Assembly: GCA_937975525.1 (NCBI GenBank)
Contig: CALJUJ010000114.1
Span: forward strand, 1 to 13,782
DNA: 13,782 nucleotides
Direction: 5' to 3'
Source: an uncultured bacterium
GTDB taxonomy: Bacteria > Desulfobacterota > Binatia > HRBIN30
In this document: positions 7,192-13,782 of the stretch, piece after piece
How the letters are laid out: every line of letters starts with the position of its first letter
Position numbering within the stretch: the stretch's first letter is position 1
Program-made: the position numbers and the translations under genes
The notes under the pieces: model-generated
The model's database searches: none
What the model was told of the DNA's origin: nothing
The model's input: only the letters and a program-made list of their open reading frames with translations

Positions 7192-8361
7192 ATGAGCAAC
7201 GAACGCGGAGTCGCCCTCGTCGTCGTCCTACTGGTGATCGCCCTGCTGTCGATCACGACCGTGGAGTTCGGCTTCTCGGCGCAGGTCTACACGCACATGG
7301 CGCGCAACTCGCTGAACGGACTGCAGGCGAATTTGCTGGCCCGCTCGGGCATCAATCTCGGCGAAGCGGTGCTCGGCTTCGACGAAGATCCGCAGGTCGA
7401 CGCCTTCAGCGAGGAGTGGTGCCCGGCGCCGACCGAGGATTCCTGCGCGATCGATGCGACCCAGTTCGGCCTGCCACCCAACATGCTGTTGCGAATCGAG
7501 ATCTTCGACGAGAGCGGCAAGCTGAATCTCAACCTCACCAAGCCGCGCAATCAAAACGAGTACGCCTCGAAGCTCGAAGACCCCACCCGCTTCCTGCTGT
7601 TCGACATGTGGCGCATGGCCTTCGAACGGCTGCTCGAGAACGAGGGAGTGGACCCTGACGCCGCGCTTCGCCTCTACGAGTACTGGGAAACCCAGATCGA
7701 AGCGGCCCTGGGGGCCGGCGAGGACGATGCGCTCGAACTCGAAGACGAAGAAGAGGCGGACCTCGACGACGAGGACGAAGACGACGAGCCGGCCGGTTCG
7801 CGCATCTTCGCGACGCTCGACTTCGCCACGCTCGACGACGCGAACGCCGTCATCGGCCTGCCCTCCGACCAGCTGCGCCGCCTGCGTCGGGTGCTGACCG
7901 CCGCGGCCGGGGTGACCCGGGTCAACGCCAATACCGCGCCGCGGGAAGTGCTCCTGGCGATCATCGGCGACGAGGGGCTGGTCGAGGACATCATCGCGCG
8001 CCGCCTCGACCTGCCGATGCAGACGTCGGAGATCACCTCGCTCGTGCCGCCCGTCTCCGTCGGCGAGGGGATCCCGGATCCTCGCCGCATGCTCCATGGG
8101 CGCAGCAACATTTTCCGCATCGCCGCCAGCGGCGTCGTCAATCCGAACCCCGTCACCGGTCGCGGCGGAATCGGGCGTTCGGCGTCGCTGCTCGTCCGCC
8201 GCCGCCAGTCGCGCATCGCGAACGTCGGCCGCGAGGCTTCGATCGCCTGGACTTTCACCCGCCTCGATTGGCAAAAGGAAGGGGGCGCGTTGCTCTTCGA
8301 GGAGCGTCGCGACGATGAAGATCGTCCGACGTCGATCGAACGCGACAGCCGATTCTTCTGA
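7192..8361 (+). CDS. gspK: Minor pseudopilin GspK
   Basis: Large minor pseudopilin that caps the tip. The leader MSNERG is followed by VALVVVLLVIALLSITTVEF; the mature N terminus lacks Glu at +5, a feature of GspK. GspK-typical sequence follows (LARSGINLGEAVL, GKLNLN, and the helix-hairpin region RVNANTAPREVLLAIIG). The start is ATG 7192 because GGAG at 7182-7185 is six bases upstream; ATG 7186, overlapping the gspJ stop as ATGA, is the in-frame alternative and adds two residues. An unusual insertion at residues 177-199 has 18 Asp/Glu in 23 positions. After the hairpin region the C-terminal part (VPPVSVGEGI ... IFRIAASGVVNPN) looks complete. 389 residues. Confidence 0.92.
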   Translation: MSNERGVALVVVLLVIALLSITTVEFGFSAQVYTHMARNSLNGLQANLLARSGINLGEAVLGFDEDPQVDAFSEEWCPAPTEDSCAIDATQFGLPPNMLLRIEIFDESGKLNLNLTKPRNQNEYASKLEDPTRFLLFDMWRMAFERLLENEGVDPDAALRLYEYWETQIEAALGAGEDDALELEDEEEADLDDEDEDDEPAGSRIFATLDFATLDDANAVIGLPSDQLRRLRRVLTAAAGVTRVNANTAPREVLLAIIGDEGLVEDIIARRLDLPMQTSEITSLVPPVSVGEGIPDPRRMLHGRSNIFRIAASGVVNPNPVTGRGGIGRSASLLVRRRQSRIANVGREASIAWTFTRLDWQKEGGALLFEERRDDEDRPTSIERDSRFF

Positions 8362-8391
8362 GCCAGCCTCCGAAAGGGACCGAACCGCAAC

Positions 8392-9885
8392 ATGCCGCAA
8401 CCCGTCCTCGCGATCGAGTTCGACGCCAGCGAGATCAAGGCCGCCGTCATCGAAGCGTCCTTTCGCGAGTCCCGAGTCCTCGGGCTCTACCGCGAAGCGG
8501 TCGTCGCCGACGGATCCAGTCTCGCCGACCAACTGCGGCGCTTCGTCGAGAAGCACGAGCTGCCGACCCAGGCTACGGTTCTGTCGGCGCTGCCCGGCGA
8601 CGTGGTGACGTGGAGGCGGTTGCGGCTTCCGTTCCGCGACCGCAAGCGTCTCGAGCAGACGGTTCCCTTCGAGCTCGAGTCGCAGGTTCCGTTCGGCCTC
8701 GACGAAGTCGTCGTCGATTACCACGTGCTGTCCCGCGAGAAGGAGGGCAGCGACCTGCTCGCCGGTCTGGTTCCGCGCGAGGAGCTGCAGATCCACCTGC
8801 ACACCCTCGAGGAGGCGGGACTCGATCCGAAGGTGGTCGACGTGGCACCGCTCGCCTGCGTGCAGGCGCTCGCGCTCGCCGATGCCGAGCTTCCGGCCGA
8901 TTTCGTCCTGGTCACCGGCAACCAGCGTCGCGTCGTCGTCGCGCGCTTCGAGCACGGAGCGCTCGCCGGCATCCGCACCGTCGTCACGGCCGTCGAAGCG
9001 GCCACCGACGACGCCGAGGAGGAGGCCACGGTATCCACGGCCACGCCGGATCCTGATGCCGCCTTCGCCGAGCTTCGCTGGACGCTGGTGGCCCTACTCG
9101 GCGGGCCGCCCAAGCCGCGTACCCCCTGCCTGGTGTGGGGCGAGGGGGAGTTCTTCGAGAGCTTGGGGGCGCAGCTGGATCGGCGTCTCGGCTTCGACGT
9201 GCGACCGTTCGCCGTGCGCGCCTCGCGACGCTTGCCGGCGCCGTGGAACGAGCGGATCGCCGCGTTCGCCGCGCCGCTCGGACTGGCGCTGCGCGAGGCC
9301 TTGCAGGGCGACGTCGCTGGATTGAACTTCCGGCGTGGCGAATTCTCGTACCATCGTAGCCAGGACGAGTTCCGCGCCGCACTGTGGCGCACTGCGGCCC
9401 TCGCGGCGGGCGTCCTGGCGGTCATCCTCGCGAACACCTACAGCGAGCAGGCGCGGCTCTCCGGGAGGGCGACCGCCTTGCAGGCCGAGATCAGCGAGGT
9501 CTTCCGCGCCACCCTCCCCGACGCGCGCGCCGCGGGCGAGCCGGTCGCCCAGCTGCGGCGCATCATCGAAGAGGACCAGAAGAAGCTGACCATGCTCGGC
9601 GGGGTCGTTCCCATCGACGGTGCGACCGCCGTCGACACCATGCGCGAGCTCGCCGTGTCGTTGCCGTCGGATCTGCGCATCGAAGTCGACGAATTCACGA
9701 TGGACAGCGGCGAGGTGCGTATCCGTGCCACCAGCGATTCGTTCGAGACCGTCGACGTGATCAAACAACGCATCGAGGAGCGCAACTACTTCGGCGCGGT
9801 CGAGGTGAAGAACGTCAAGTCCAATCGCGACGGCGGTGTCGGGTTCCTGTTGCTGCTTTCGCTCGGCCGTGTGGAGGACGCATGA
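8392..9885 (+). CDS. gspL: Type II secretion inner-membrane assembly protein GspL (PilM/PilN-like)
   Basis: Bitopic protein that recruits GspE to the membrane and pairs with GspM. The first about 325 residues form a cytoplasmic actin/PilM-like domain, starting LAIEFDASEIKAAVIEA and including LPGDVVTWRRLRLPF and LEQTVPFELESQVPF. LNFRRGEFSY (about 309-318) precedes the membrane segment at about 330-350 (ALWRTAALAAGVLAVILA). A periplasmic coiled stretch and a small ferredoxin-like domain (RIEVDEFTMDSGEVRIRA, about 424-441) end the protein. An Asp/Glu- and Ala-rich linker near residue 205 splits the cytoplasmic domain. The start ATG lies 30 bases after gspK; only an AAAGGG run about 13 bases upstream resembles a Shine-Dalgarno site. 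The stop overlaps the gspM start by four bases. Confidence 0.93.
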   Translation: MPQPVLAIEFDASEIKAAVIEASFRESRVLGLYREAVVADGSSLADQLRRFVEKHELPTQATVLSALPGDVVTWRRLRLPFRDRKRLEQTVPFELESQVPFGLDEVVVDYHVLSREKEGSDLLAGLVPREELQIHLHTLEEAGLDPKVVDVAPLACVQALALADAELPADFVLVTGNQRRVVVARFEHGALAGIRTVVTAVEAATDDAEEEATVSTATPDPDAAFAELRWTLVALLGGPPKPRTPCLVWGEGEFFESLGAQLDRRLGFDVRPFAVRASRRLPAPWNERIAAFAAPLGLALREALQGDVAGLNFRRGEFSYHRSQDEFRAALWRTAALAAGVLAVILANTYSEQARLSGRATALQAEISEVFRATLPDARAAGEPVAQLRRIIEEDQKKLTMLGGVVPIDGATAVDTMRELAVSLPSDLRIEVDEFTMDSGEVRIRATSDSFETVDVIKQRIEERNYFGAVEVKNVKSNRDGGVGFLLLLSLGRVEDA

Positions 9886-10454
9886 ATCCCATGGCGACCC
9901 TCACGGCCTACCTGGCTCGACTCTCTCCGCGCGAGCGGATGCTGGTCGGCCTTCTGGTGCCGTCGGTGATTCTGATCGTGCTGTACGCGTTCGTCTGGGC
10001 TCCGATGCAGGAACAGCACGAGATGATCGCATCCGACATCACCCGCGCCGAGCGCCGCCTGGCGGAGATCCAGGAGCTGCGCACTACGTACTTCGATACC
10101 AAGCGCCGAATCGCCGCCAACGAAGCGGCGCTGGCGCGCGCCGAGGAGCGCTTCAACCTGTTCTCGTACGTGCAGAGTACCGTCAAGAAGGCGGTGAGCG
10201 CCGATCGCATCGCCTCGATGAACCCGAGCACCCGCGAGGTCGTGCCGAACTTCGTCGAAGAACGGGTGGAGATCAAAATCACCCAGATCGGCCTCGATGC
10301 GCTTACGGATCTCGTCTACCGAATCGAGAAGGGAACCAACCCGTTGCGCTTCAGTCGCCTGCAGGTCAAGAAGCGTCGTGACGACCCCTACACATTCGAC
10401 GTGACCGCGACCGTATCCCTGCTCAAGGCGACCGAAGAGGCGGGAGAGTCGTGA
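9882..10454 (+). CDS. gspM: Type II secretion inner-membrane protein GspM
   Basis: Small bitopic partner of GspL in the inner-membrane platform. The 190 residues comprise a short cytoplasmic N terminus (LARLSPRERM), one membrane helix at about 20-41 (MLVGLLVPSVILIVLYAFVW), a charged coiled coil (ITRAERRLAEIQELRTTYFD) and a periplasmic ferredoxin-like domain (VEIKITQIGLDALTDLVYRI). ATG 9882 overlaps the gspL stop as ATGA and has GGAGG at 9873-9877, so coupled translation is likely; ATG 9891 in the same frame is less well placed. Primary sequence conservation in GspM is always weak; topology and position between gspL and gspN support the call. Confidence 0.88.
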   Translation: MNPMATLTAYLARLSPRERMLVGLLVPSVILIVLYAFVWAPMQEQHEMIASDITRAERRLAEIQELRTTYFDTKRRIAANEAALARAEERFNLFSYVQSTVKKAVSADRIASMNPSTREVVPNFVEERVEIKITQIGLDALTDLVYRIEKGTNPLRFSRLQVKKRRDDPYTFDVTATVSLLKATEEAGES

Positions 10455-11347
10455 TGTTGTCCCTGCCGCGTCTGGTGCCGTCGAGCCCGCGCACGCTCAA
10501 CCTCTTGTACGTCGGCTACACCGTCGTACTCTTCCTCGTCTTCCTCGTGGTGACGTTTCCCTACGATGCTCTGGTGCGGCGGGCCCTCGCGGGCCTGCAG
10601 AACGGTCCCGTCACGATCTCGTTCGCTGGTGCGCACTTCGCCTGGCATCGCGGGATCGCGCTCGCCGATTTCCAGCTGCATGCGCAAGAGGCGGCCGTCG
10701 CTGCGCCCGTCCTCGAAGCCGAGTACCTCTGGGTGAGGCCATCGCTCGGTCAGCTCGTCCGCGGCAATCCCTATGCCTTCGATGTGCAGGCCGAGCTCTA
10801 CGGCGGTACGGCCGCCGGATCTGCCGACCTCGGTGAAGGCCGACTCGTCGGCTCGCTCGACCTCCGTGCCGTGAGCCTGGGGCGCTACCGTCCCCTGGCC
10901 ATGATGCTCGAGGAGGGACGGCTCGGCGGACGCGTCGATGCGCGTCTGGCCTTCGATACGACGGCGGCGGCGCCGGCGGCGGGGCAGGCGAGCGGTGAGC
11001 TGCGGCTCTCGCGCGCGGCGCTGCAGGAGGCCAAGATCTCGGGATTCGGGGTGCCCGACATTCACATCGACGAGGCCGCGCTCGATTTCGGCTTTCAGAA
11101 CGGACGCGTCGACGTCGAAGCGCTCAATGCGAAGGGCAAGGAGATCGTGCTCTCGGCCGATGGACAAGTCGCGCTCCGCGACCCCGTCGCCGATAGCGTG
11201 CTCAACCTACGGGCGACGATCATGCCCGGCCCCGAGGCGCCCGACCCGATTCGTGGCCTACTGCAACTGATCCCGCGCCCCGCAGGCGCAGCGCCGGACG
11301 CGCCCGTACGCGTGACCGGAACCTTCGCCCGGCCCCGCGTTCGCTGA
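10454..11347 (+). CDS. gspN: Type II secretion system protein GspN
   Basis: Last gene of the operon. One membrane helix near the N terminus (about 18-37, LLYVGYTVVLFLVFLVVTFP) is followed by a beta-rich periplasmic domain with repeating alternating-hydrophobicity strands (VTISFAGAHFAW, RLVGSLDLRAVSL, GRVDVEALNAKGKEIVLSADG). This matches the deltaproteobacterial-type GspN rather than a short accessory protein. Its precise role in secretion is poorly defined. Start choice: ATG 10454 shares one base with the gspM stop (TGATG) and has GGGAG at 10442-10446 at good distance; GTG 10451 directly before it is an in-frame alternative that adds one residue. The protein ends without a further domain. No terminator acting on the plus strand is seen downstream. 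Confidence 0.85.
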   Translation: MLSLPRLVPSSPRTLNLLYVGYTVVLFLVFLVVTFPYDALVRRALAGLQNGPVTISFAGAHFAWHRGIALADFQLHAQEAAVAAPVLEAEYLWVRPSLGQLVRGNPYAFDVQAELYGGTAAGSADLGEGRLVGSLDLRAVSLGRYRPLAMMLEEGRLGGRVDARLAFDTTAAAPAAGQASGELRLSRAALQEAKISGFGVPDIHIDEAALDFGFQNGRVDVEALNAKGKEIVLSADGQVALRDPVADSVLNLRATIMPGPEAPDPIRGLLQLIPRPAGAAPDAPVRVTGTFARPRVR

Positions 11348-11610
11348 GCTTCGTCGTCACCGCGAGGTCCGGTTCCTCGCGCCGGGCAGGCACCAAGATC
11401 GTTGGCTCGTGTCGCAGCCGATCGAGTCGATGTCCGCGAGCGGTTTCGGCCGCGTCGTTGGGCGTGATCCAGGCGACCCATTCGAGGAGTTCCAGGTTCT
11501 CCCGGAGGATCCGTGGCGGAGGCGGAAGTGCGGTGGAATGCGGCGGCTGAGGTCTCGTGAAGGAAGAGATCGTCCATCTCGACACGAGTCCGTGGGCCGC
11601 TCCGTTCCCC
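11348..11610. other. Non-genic interval after gspN with a coding-like minus-strand segment
   Basis: No complete gene is supported here. On the minus strand, roughly 11513 down to 11346, one frame reads like real protein (RILREN, LELLEWVAWITPNDAAETA, ILVPARREEPDLAVTTKL) with mostly G or C in third codon positions. It has no credible start codon or ribosome site: the frame enters through the terminator hairpin, and it leaves into the antisense of gspN. It may be a decayed gene remnant; I do not recognise the family. Confidence 0.35.
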
Positions 11611-11651
11611 CAAAAAGAAACCCCCCGTGACCGCGCTGCGGCCACGGGGGG
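11611..11651 (-). terminator. Intrinsic terminator of the cysteine-rich protein gene
   Basis: Read on the minus strand, a stem built from 11638-11651 and 11621-11634 (CCCCCCGTG pairing with CACGGGGGG, then CCGC with GCGG, one mismatch, three-base loop) is followed by TTTCTTTTT. This is a textbook intrinsic terminator, 25 bases beyond the TAG stop at 11676. The other strand lacks a T-tract after the stem, so it should not stop transcripts coming from gspN. Confidence 0.9.
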
Positions 11652-11675
11652 CAAAGTCCCGCTCTGTGAACGAAA

Positions 11676-13031
11676 CTACTGTGAGCAGAGCTCGATCGAT
11701 CCAACCAGATCGCCGAGCTGCGGAACGTCGCTGAACGGCAGCGCGGTGACCAGGCAGGTGCCGCTCAACGATCCCGAGTTGACGTCCGAGCACGACGTCG
11801 CCGATCCCGTCCGGCAGACCGGGCCGATCGGGAAGTCGCCTTCGATCGTCCCGCAGGCCTCGCCCGTCGAGACGATGCCGGTGCCCACCGCCGAGTTCTC
11901 GTTCGCCGGATCGTCCTCGGTGCAGAACTGACCGTCCGGGCCGTAGTCGGGGCCGCTTCCGGTGCAGGGGCCGAGGACGAGGCCGATGCCGATGCTGGTG
12001 AGCAACGTAGCGGCGCCGGGGTTGGCGACGTCCGAGTTGGCCCTGCTGAACTGCAGGTCGCCGCCGGCGAGCACGGCGTCGAGCTCGGTGCCTTCGAGGC
12101 CCTCGCAGCCGATCACGCCGGACGCCGTGTTGCCCGGACCGTGCACGAACGCGCAGGCGGCCTGGCCGTCGCACTCGCTCTCGTCGTCCGTGCAGTCCTG
12201 GGCGAGGGTGATGCCGTCTTCCTCGAAGACGACGCCGCCGCAGGTCTTCGCGGGCGTACCCCCGACGCAGGCGCAGGCCAGGCCGAGGACCTCGATCGCC
12301 GGAGTGTCGATGCCGTCCGACGGGATGGTGATCGGAATCTCACCGTCACGCTCTTCGCCGACCGTCGCGACGATGGCGCCGTCGAGCGGTAGTGCGAGCT
12401 CGAGGATGCTGACCACGACCACGCCGCTCGTTCCCGACTCGATGTCGGAGCCCTCGGGGTTGGTCATGCCCGGGACGAGCGTGTAGGCGATGGTCTTCTC
12501 GTTCGTGCAGTTGGCCGCGCAGCTGTCGCCACCGAAGGGCCGGCAACGCAGGCATTCGCCGCCACCGCAAGTGGTGTCGTCGGAACAGGCCGCGCCGCCG
12601 TTGGTGCCGCCGACGCAGATGCCGTTGCCGACGCACTCCGACTCGGCCGTGCAGGCGGTGCCAGCGTTGTCGCCGCCGACGCAGAAACCGCCGTCGTCGC
12701 AGTCTTCGCCGGCCTCGACGACTCCGTTGCCACAGACGCCGCCCGGCTGCGGGCAGCCGGTGAGCGCATCGTTGACGGCAGTGATGATCTCGTCGACGGT
12801 GATGCTGCCGTCGCTGTTGGAGTCGCCCGCCATGCAGCCCTCCGCACCCCCTGTCAGGCCGAGGTTCACCATGAGGACGACTTCGTCGACCGTGACGTCG
12901 CCGGAGTTGTTGCAGTCGCCCGGGCAAGCCTGGCCGGCTGCCGGTTGAGCCGTCGCCAGCAGGGCGATCGCCAGCGATGCCGTCGCAGCGCGGAGTGTGG
13001 TTGAGAGCCAGTGGGTTGGATGAGCCTTCAT
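11676..13031 (-). CDS. Secreted cysteine-rich protein with dockerin/EF-hand-like calcium repeats
   Basis: Exported protein of unknown function, 451 residues. A signal peptide (hydrophobic core LAIALLATA, end near AAGQA, about residue 35) is followed by two EF-hand/dockerin-type loops: DCNNSGDVTVDE (39-50) and DSNSDGSITVDE (70-81), with acidic or polar ligands at positions 1, 3, 5, 7/9 and 12. A CGNGVVEAGEDCDDG module (100-114) resembles the Cys-rich DUF4215 repeat of myxobacterial surface proteins. Two 22-residue Cys repeats follow, then a domain of about 270 residues with many beta-prone stretches. The mature part has 30 cysteines, consistent with periplasmic disulfide formation. ATG 13031 is chosen over an upstream open stretch because the signal peptide starts there and AGAGGGGAGG lies immediately upstream. 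It is not a lipoprotein: residues before the first Cys (GQA) do not form a lipobox. Its position facing the secretion operon suggests T2SS cargo, which is inference. Confidence 0.88.
   Translation of the reverse strand: MKAHPTHWLSTTLRAATASLAIALLATAQPAAGQACPGDCNNSGDVTVDEVVLMVNLGLTGGAEGCMAGDSNSDGSITVDEIITAVNDALTGCPQPGGVCGNGVVEAGEDCDDGGFCVGGDNAGTACTAESECVGNGICVGGTNGGAACSDDTTCGGGECLRCRPFGGDSCAANCTNEKTIAYTLVPGMTNPEGSDIESGTSGVVVVSILELALPLDGAIVATVGEERDGEIPITIPSDGIDTPAIEVLGLACACVGGTPAKTCGGVVFEEDGITLAQDCTDDESECDGQAACAFVHGPGNTASGVIGCEGLEGTELDAVLAGGDLQFSRANSDVANPGAATLLTSIGIGLVLGPCTGSGPDYGPDGQFCTEDDPANENSAVGTGIVSTGEACGTIEGDFPIGPVCRTGSATSCSDVNSGSLSGTCLVTALPFSDVPQLGDLVGSIELCSQ
12555..12683 (-). repeat. Tandem 22-residue Cys-rich repeat in the secreted protein
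   Basis: Residues 117-138 and 139-159 of the minus-strand protein align as CVGG(D/T)N(A/G)G(T/A)AC with a second Cys pair about six residues later, giving period 22. The unit inserts into what would otherwise be a shorter DUF4215-like Cys module and provides three cysteines per copy. Confidence 0.7.
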
Positions 13032-13123
13032 ATGCCTCCCCTCTTCAGGTTGTCGCAGATTGAAATATCGACGCACTACAGAATCGAGCCGGTCATGGCA
13101 ATGGCCAATCGCGCTTCGGTAGC

Positions 13124-13254
13124 GTCTCAGATTGATTTTCGCGCGGGTGGTCGAACCGAAGGGGACAGTCCCCACGGTGCGAAAGCACCCATTCGGGCCG
13201 CTACGCGGCCGTGGGGGCTGTCCCCGATTCTCGCGATTGAAATCAAAGTGAGAC
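13124..13254. repeat. Nested inverted-repeat element, MITE- or REP-like
   Basis: The outer arms 13124-13138 (GTCTCAGATTGATTT) and 13240-13254 are inverted repeats matching at 13 of 15 positions. Inside, 13161-13177 (GGGGACAGTCCCCACGG) and 13209-13225 form a 17-bp inverted repeat with one mismatch. The interior can also fold into GGTGC-GAAA-GCACC (13176-13189, a GNRA-type loop) and GGCCGC-TAC-GCGGCC (13196-13210). The element fills most of the 290-base space between two divergent genes. There is no transposase in the window. It could be a non-autonomous mobile element, a REP-type repeat or a structured regulatory region. Confidence 0.65.
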
Positions 13255-13321
13255 ACGACCCGCTTCCGCCGTGCGTACGGCCGATTTCGTTTTCGTCCGG
13301 TCGTCACTAGGATCGCACGGC

Positions 13322-13733
13322 ATGAACGTCACCCTTGCCGAAATGATCGTCGTCGGTGCTTCCGTCGCCGTCTTTGCCTTCATCCCGGCGGTCGCCGATC
13401 TGGCCGCGCACTGGCGCCGCCGGCCGCTCCGCGATGATCGCGATGCCGGGGGGCCTTCGGAGCCTTTGCACGAAGCTGTGACGATGGCGGAAAGGCGCGT
13501 AGGCGTAGCGGATGCGAATACGGACGACGTTCCTGCGGACGTCGCCGAGCCGTCTCAACAAGTGCCCACGCCCGAGGCTGCGTCGGCAACGGCGGAGCGG
13601 CCTGCGCACGATCCTGTGTCGGTAGCCATTGCCGAGGAACATCCCGTCGCCGCGGACGAGCCCCTCGCGTGGCCGGCCTCCGCCGGCCCATCCCGCACGT
13701 TCCGCCTGGAAGAGCTGCGCGATGCCGGCGCAC
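13322..13733 (+). CDS. N-terminally membrane-anchored protein, family not recognised, 3'-truncated
   Basis: The first 137 residues of a protein cut off by the contig end. Residues about 5-28 (LAEMIVVGASVAVFAFIPAVADLA) form a single membrane segment or uncleaved signal anchor, followed by HWRRRP, a positive-inside signal placing the rest in the cytoplasm if the N terminus is outside. A long Ala/Pro/Glu/Asp-rich linker without obvious fold (about 38-118) leads to FRLEELRDAG, possibly the start of a domain. ATG 13322 is preceded by AGGA at 13309-13312; it is preferred over an upstream in-frame start because it begins at the membrane segment. The frame continues to 13768, but codons after 13733 come from adapter sequence and must be dropped. 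It is divergent from the cysteine-rich gene. Confidence 0.6.
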
Positions 13734-13782
13734 AGATCGGAAGAGCGTCGTGTAGGGAAAGAGTGTAGATCTCGGTGGTCGC
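13734..13782 (+). other. Illumina TruSeq adapter read-through at contig end
   Basis: Starting with AGATCGGAAGAGCGTCGTGT, these 49 bases match the reverse complement of the Illumina universal adapter, as I know it, to the end of the window. Translated in frame they give the well-known artefact IGRASCRERV. The first two bases (AG) could equally be genomic. This is a library artefact, not part of the genome. Confidence 0.97.

Noticed and set aside
7228..8955. A 575-residue minus-strand frame opposite gspK/gspL
   Set aside because: Same artefact: reverse-complement codon bias keeps stops rare. The sequence has no coherent domain, while the plus strand encodes recognised GspK and GspL.
12921..12932. 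Lipoprotein signal at the first cysteine of the secreted protein
   Set aside because: The residues before Cys36 are GQA, which do not fit the [LVI][ASTVI][GAS]C lipobox; ordinary signal peptidase cleavage fits better.
12490..12948. A Pro/Ser-rich plus-strand frame opposite the cysteine-rich gene
   Set aside because: It mirrors the Gly/Cys codons of the minus-strand gene, and has no start site with a ribosome-binding sequence and no identifiable domain. The minus-strand gene has a signal peptide, a ribosome site and a terminator.
13032..13123. A sigma-70 promoter for the cysteine-rich gene (TTGCCA with TGTAGT on the minus strand)
   Set aside because: The spacing is only 15 bases and the -10 match is poor; not strong enough to annotate.
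13112..13266. CGCTTC direct repeats on both sides of the nested inverted repeat as a target-site duplication
   Set aside because: The copies (13112-13117 and 13261-13266) are six bases long and do not abut the arms, so chance is a sufficient explanation.
13032..13307. N-terminal extension of the cysteine-rich protein to 13307
   Set aside because: The added 92 residues run through the inverted-repeat element, are Arg-rich without a domain, and would bury the signal peptide that begins at ATG 13031.

Overview
The window is almost certainly one assembled contig of about 13.8 kb from a GC-rich Gram-negative bacterium. It carries most of a type II secretion system (T2SS) operon, then an oppositely oriented gene for an exported cysteine-rich protein, then the start of an unrecognised membrane-anchored protein. 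The gene order gspD-E-F-G-H-I-J-K-L-M-N, with a GspN, matches the deltaproteobacterial type of T2SS. The EF-hand/dockerin-like 'CPGDCNNSG' module joined to a 'CGNGVVEAGEDCDDG' module resembles secreted proteins I associate with Myxococcota and Candidatus Binatota (former Deltaproteobacteria). This lineage call is an inference from protein style; there is no rRNA or other marker gene here.

Layout. Bases 3-11347 (+) hold the secretion operon. It starts with a 5'-truncated secretin (gspD), followed by the assembly ATPase (gspE), the inner-membrane platform protein (gspF), the major pseudopilin (gspG), the minor pseudopilins (gspH, I, J, K), the inner-membrane assembly proteins (gspL, gspM) and gspN. 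I/J, L/M and M/N overlap at start/stop codons, and J/K almost do, so they are probably translationally coupled. D/E, E/F and F/G are separated by 44-64 bases, each containing a short inverted repeat. gspG has the clearest Shine-Dalgarno site, as expected for the most abundant pseudopilin. gspC, the prepilin peptidase (gspO) and a pilotin are not in the window; gspC could lie beyond the left end.

Bases 11348-11675 contain no complete gene. They hold a strong intrinsic terminator acting on minus-strand transcripts and a short coding-looking minus-strand segment. Bases 11676-13031 (-) encode a secreted protein with a signal peptide, two EF-hand-type calcium loops and 30 cysteines in the mature part; it is a plausible but unproven T2SS cargo. 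Bases 13032-13321, between divergent genes, carry a nested inverted-repeat element of about 131 bp. Bases 13322-13733 (+) begin an N-terminally anchored protein that runs off the contig. The last 49 bases (13734-13782) are Illumina adapter sequence, not genome.

How the genes work together: GspE powers assembly through GspF/L/M, the pseudopilins G-K form the periplasmic piston, and GspD is the outer-membrane pore for folded periplasmic proteins such as disulfide-rich, calcium-binding cargo. Points worth a second look are an RFG-repeat insertion and an unassigned C-terminal domain in GspD, a replaced histidine-box segment in GspE, a gspH without a usual start codon, the nested inverted repeat, and the adapter artefact. 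I do not see a wholly new system here; it is a lineage-specific variant of a known one with several unexplained embellishments.
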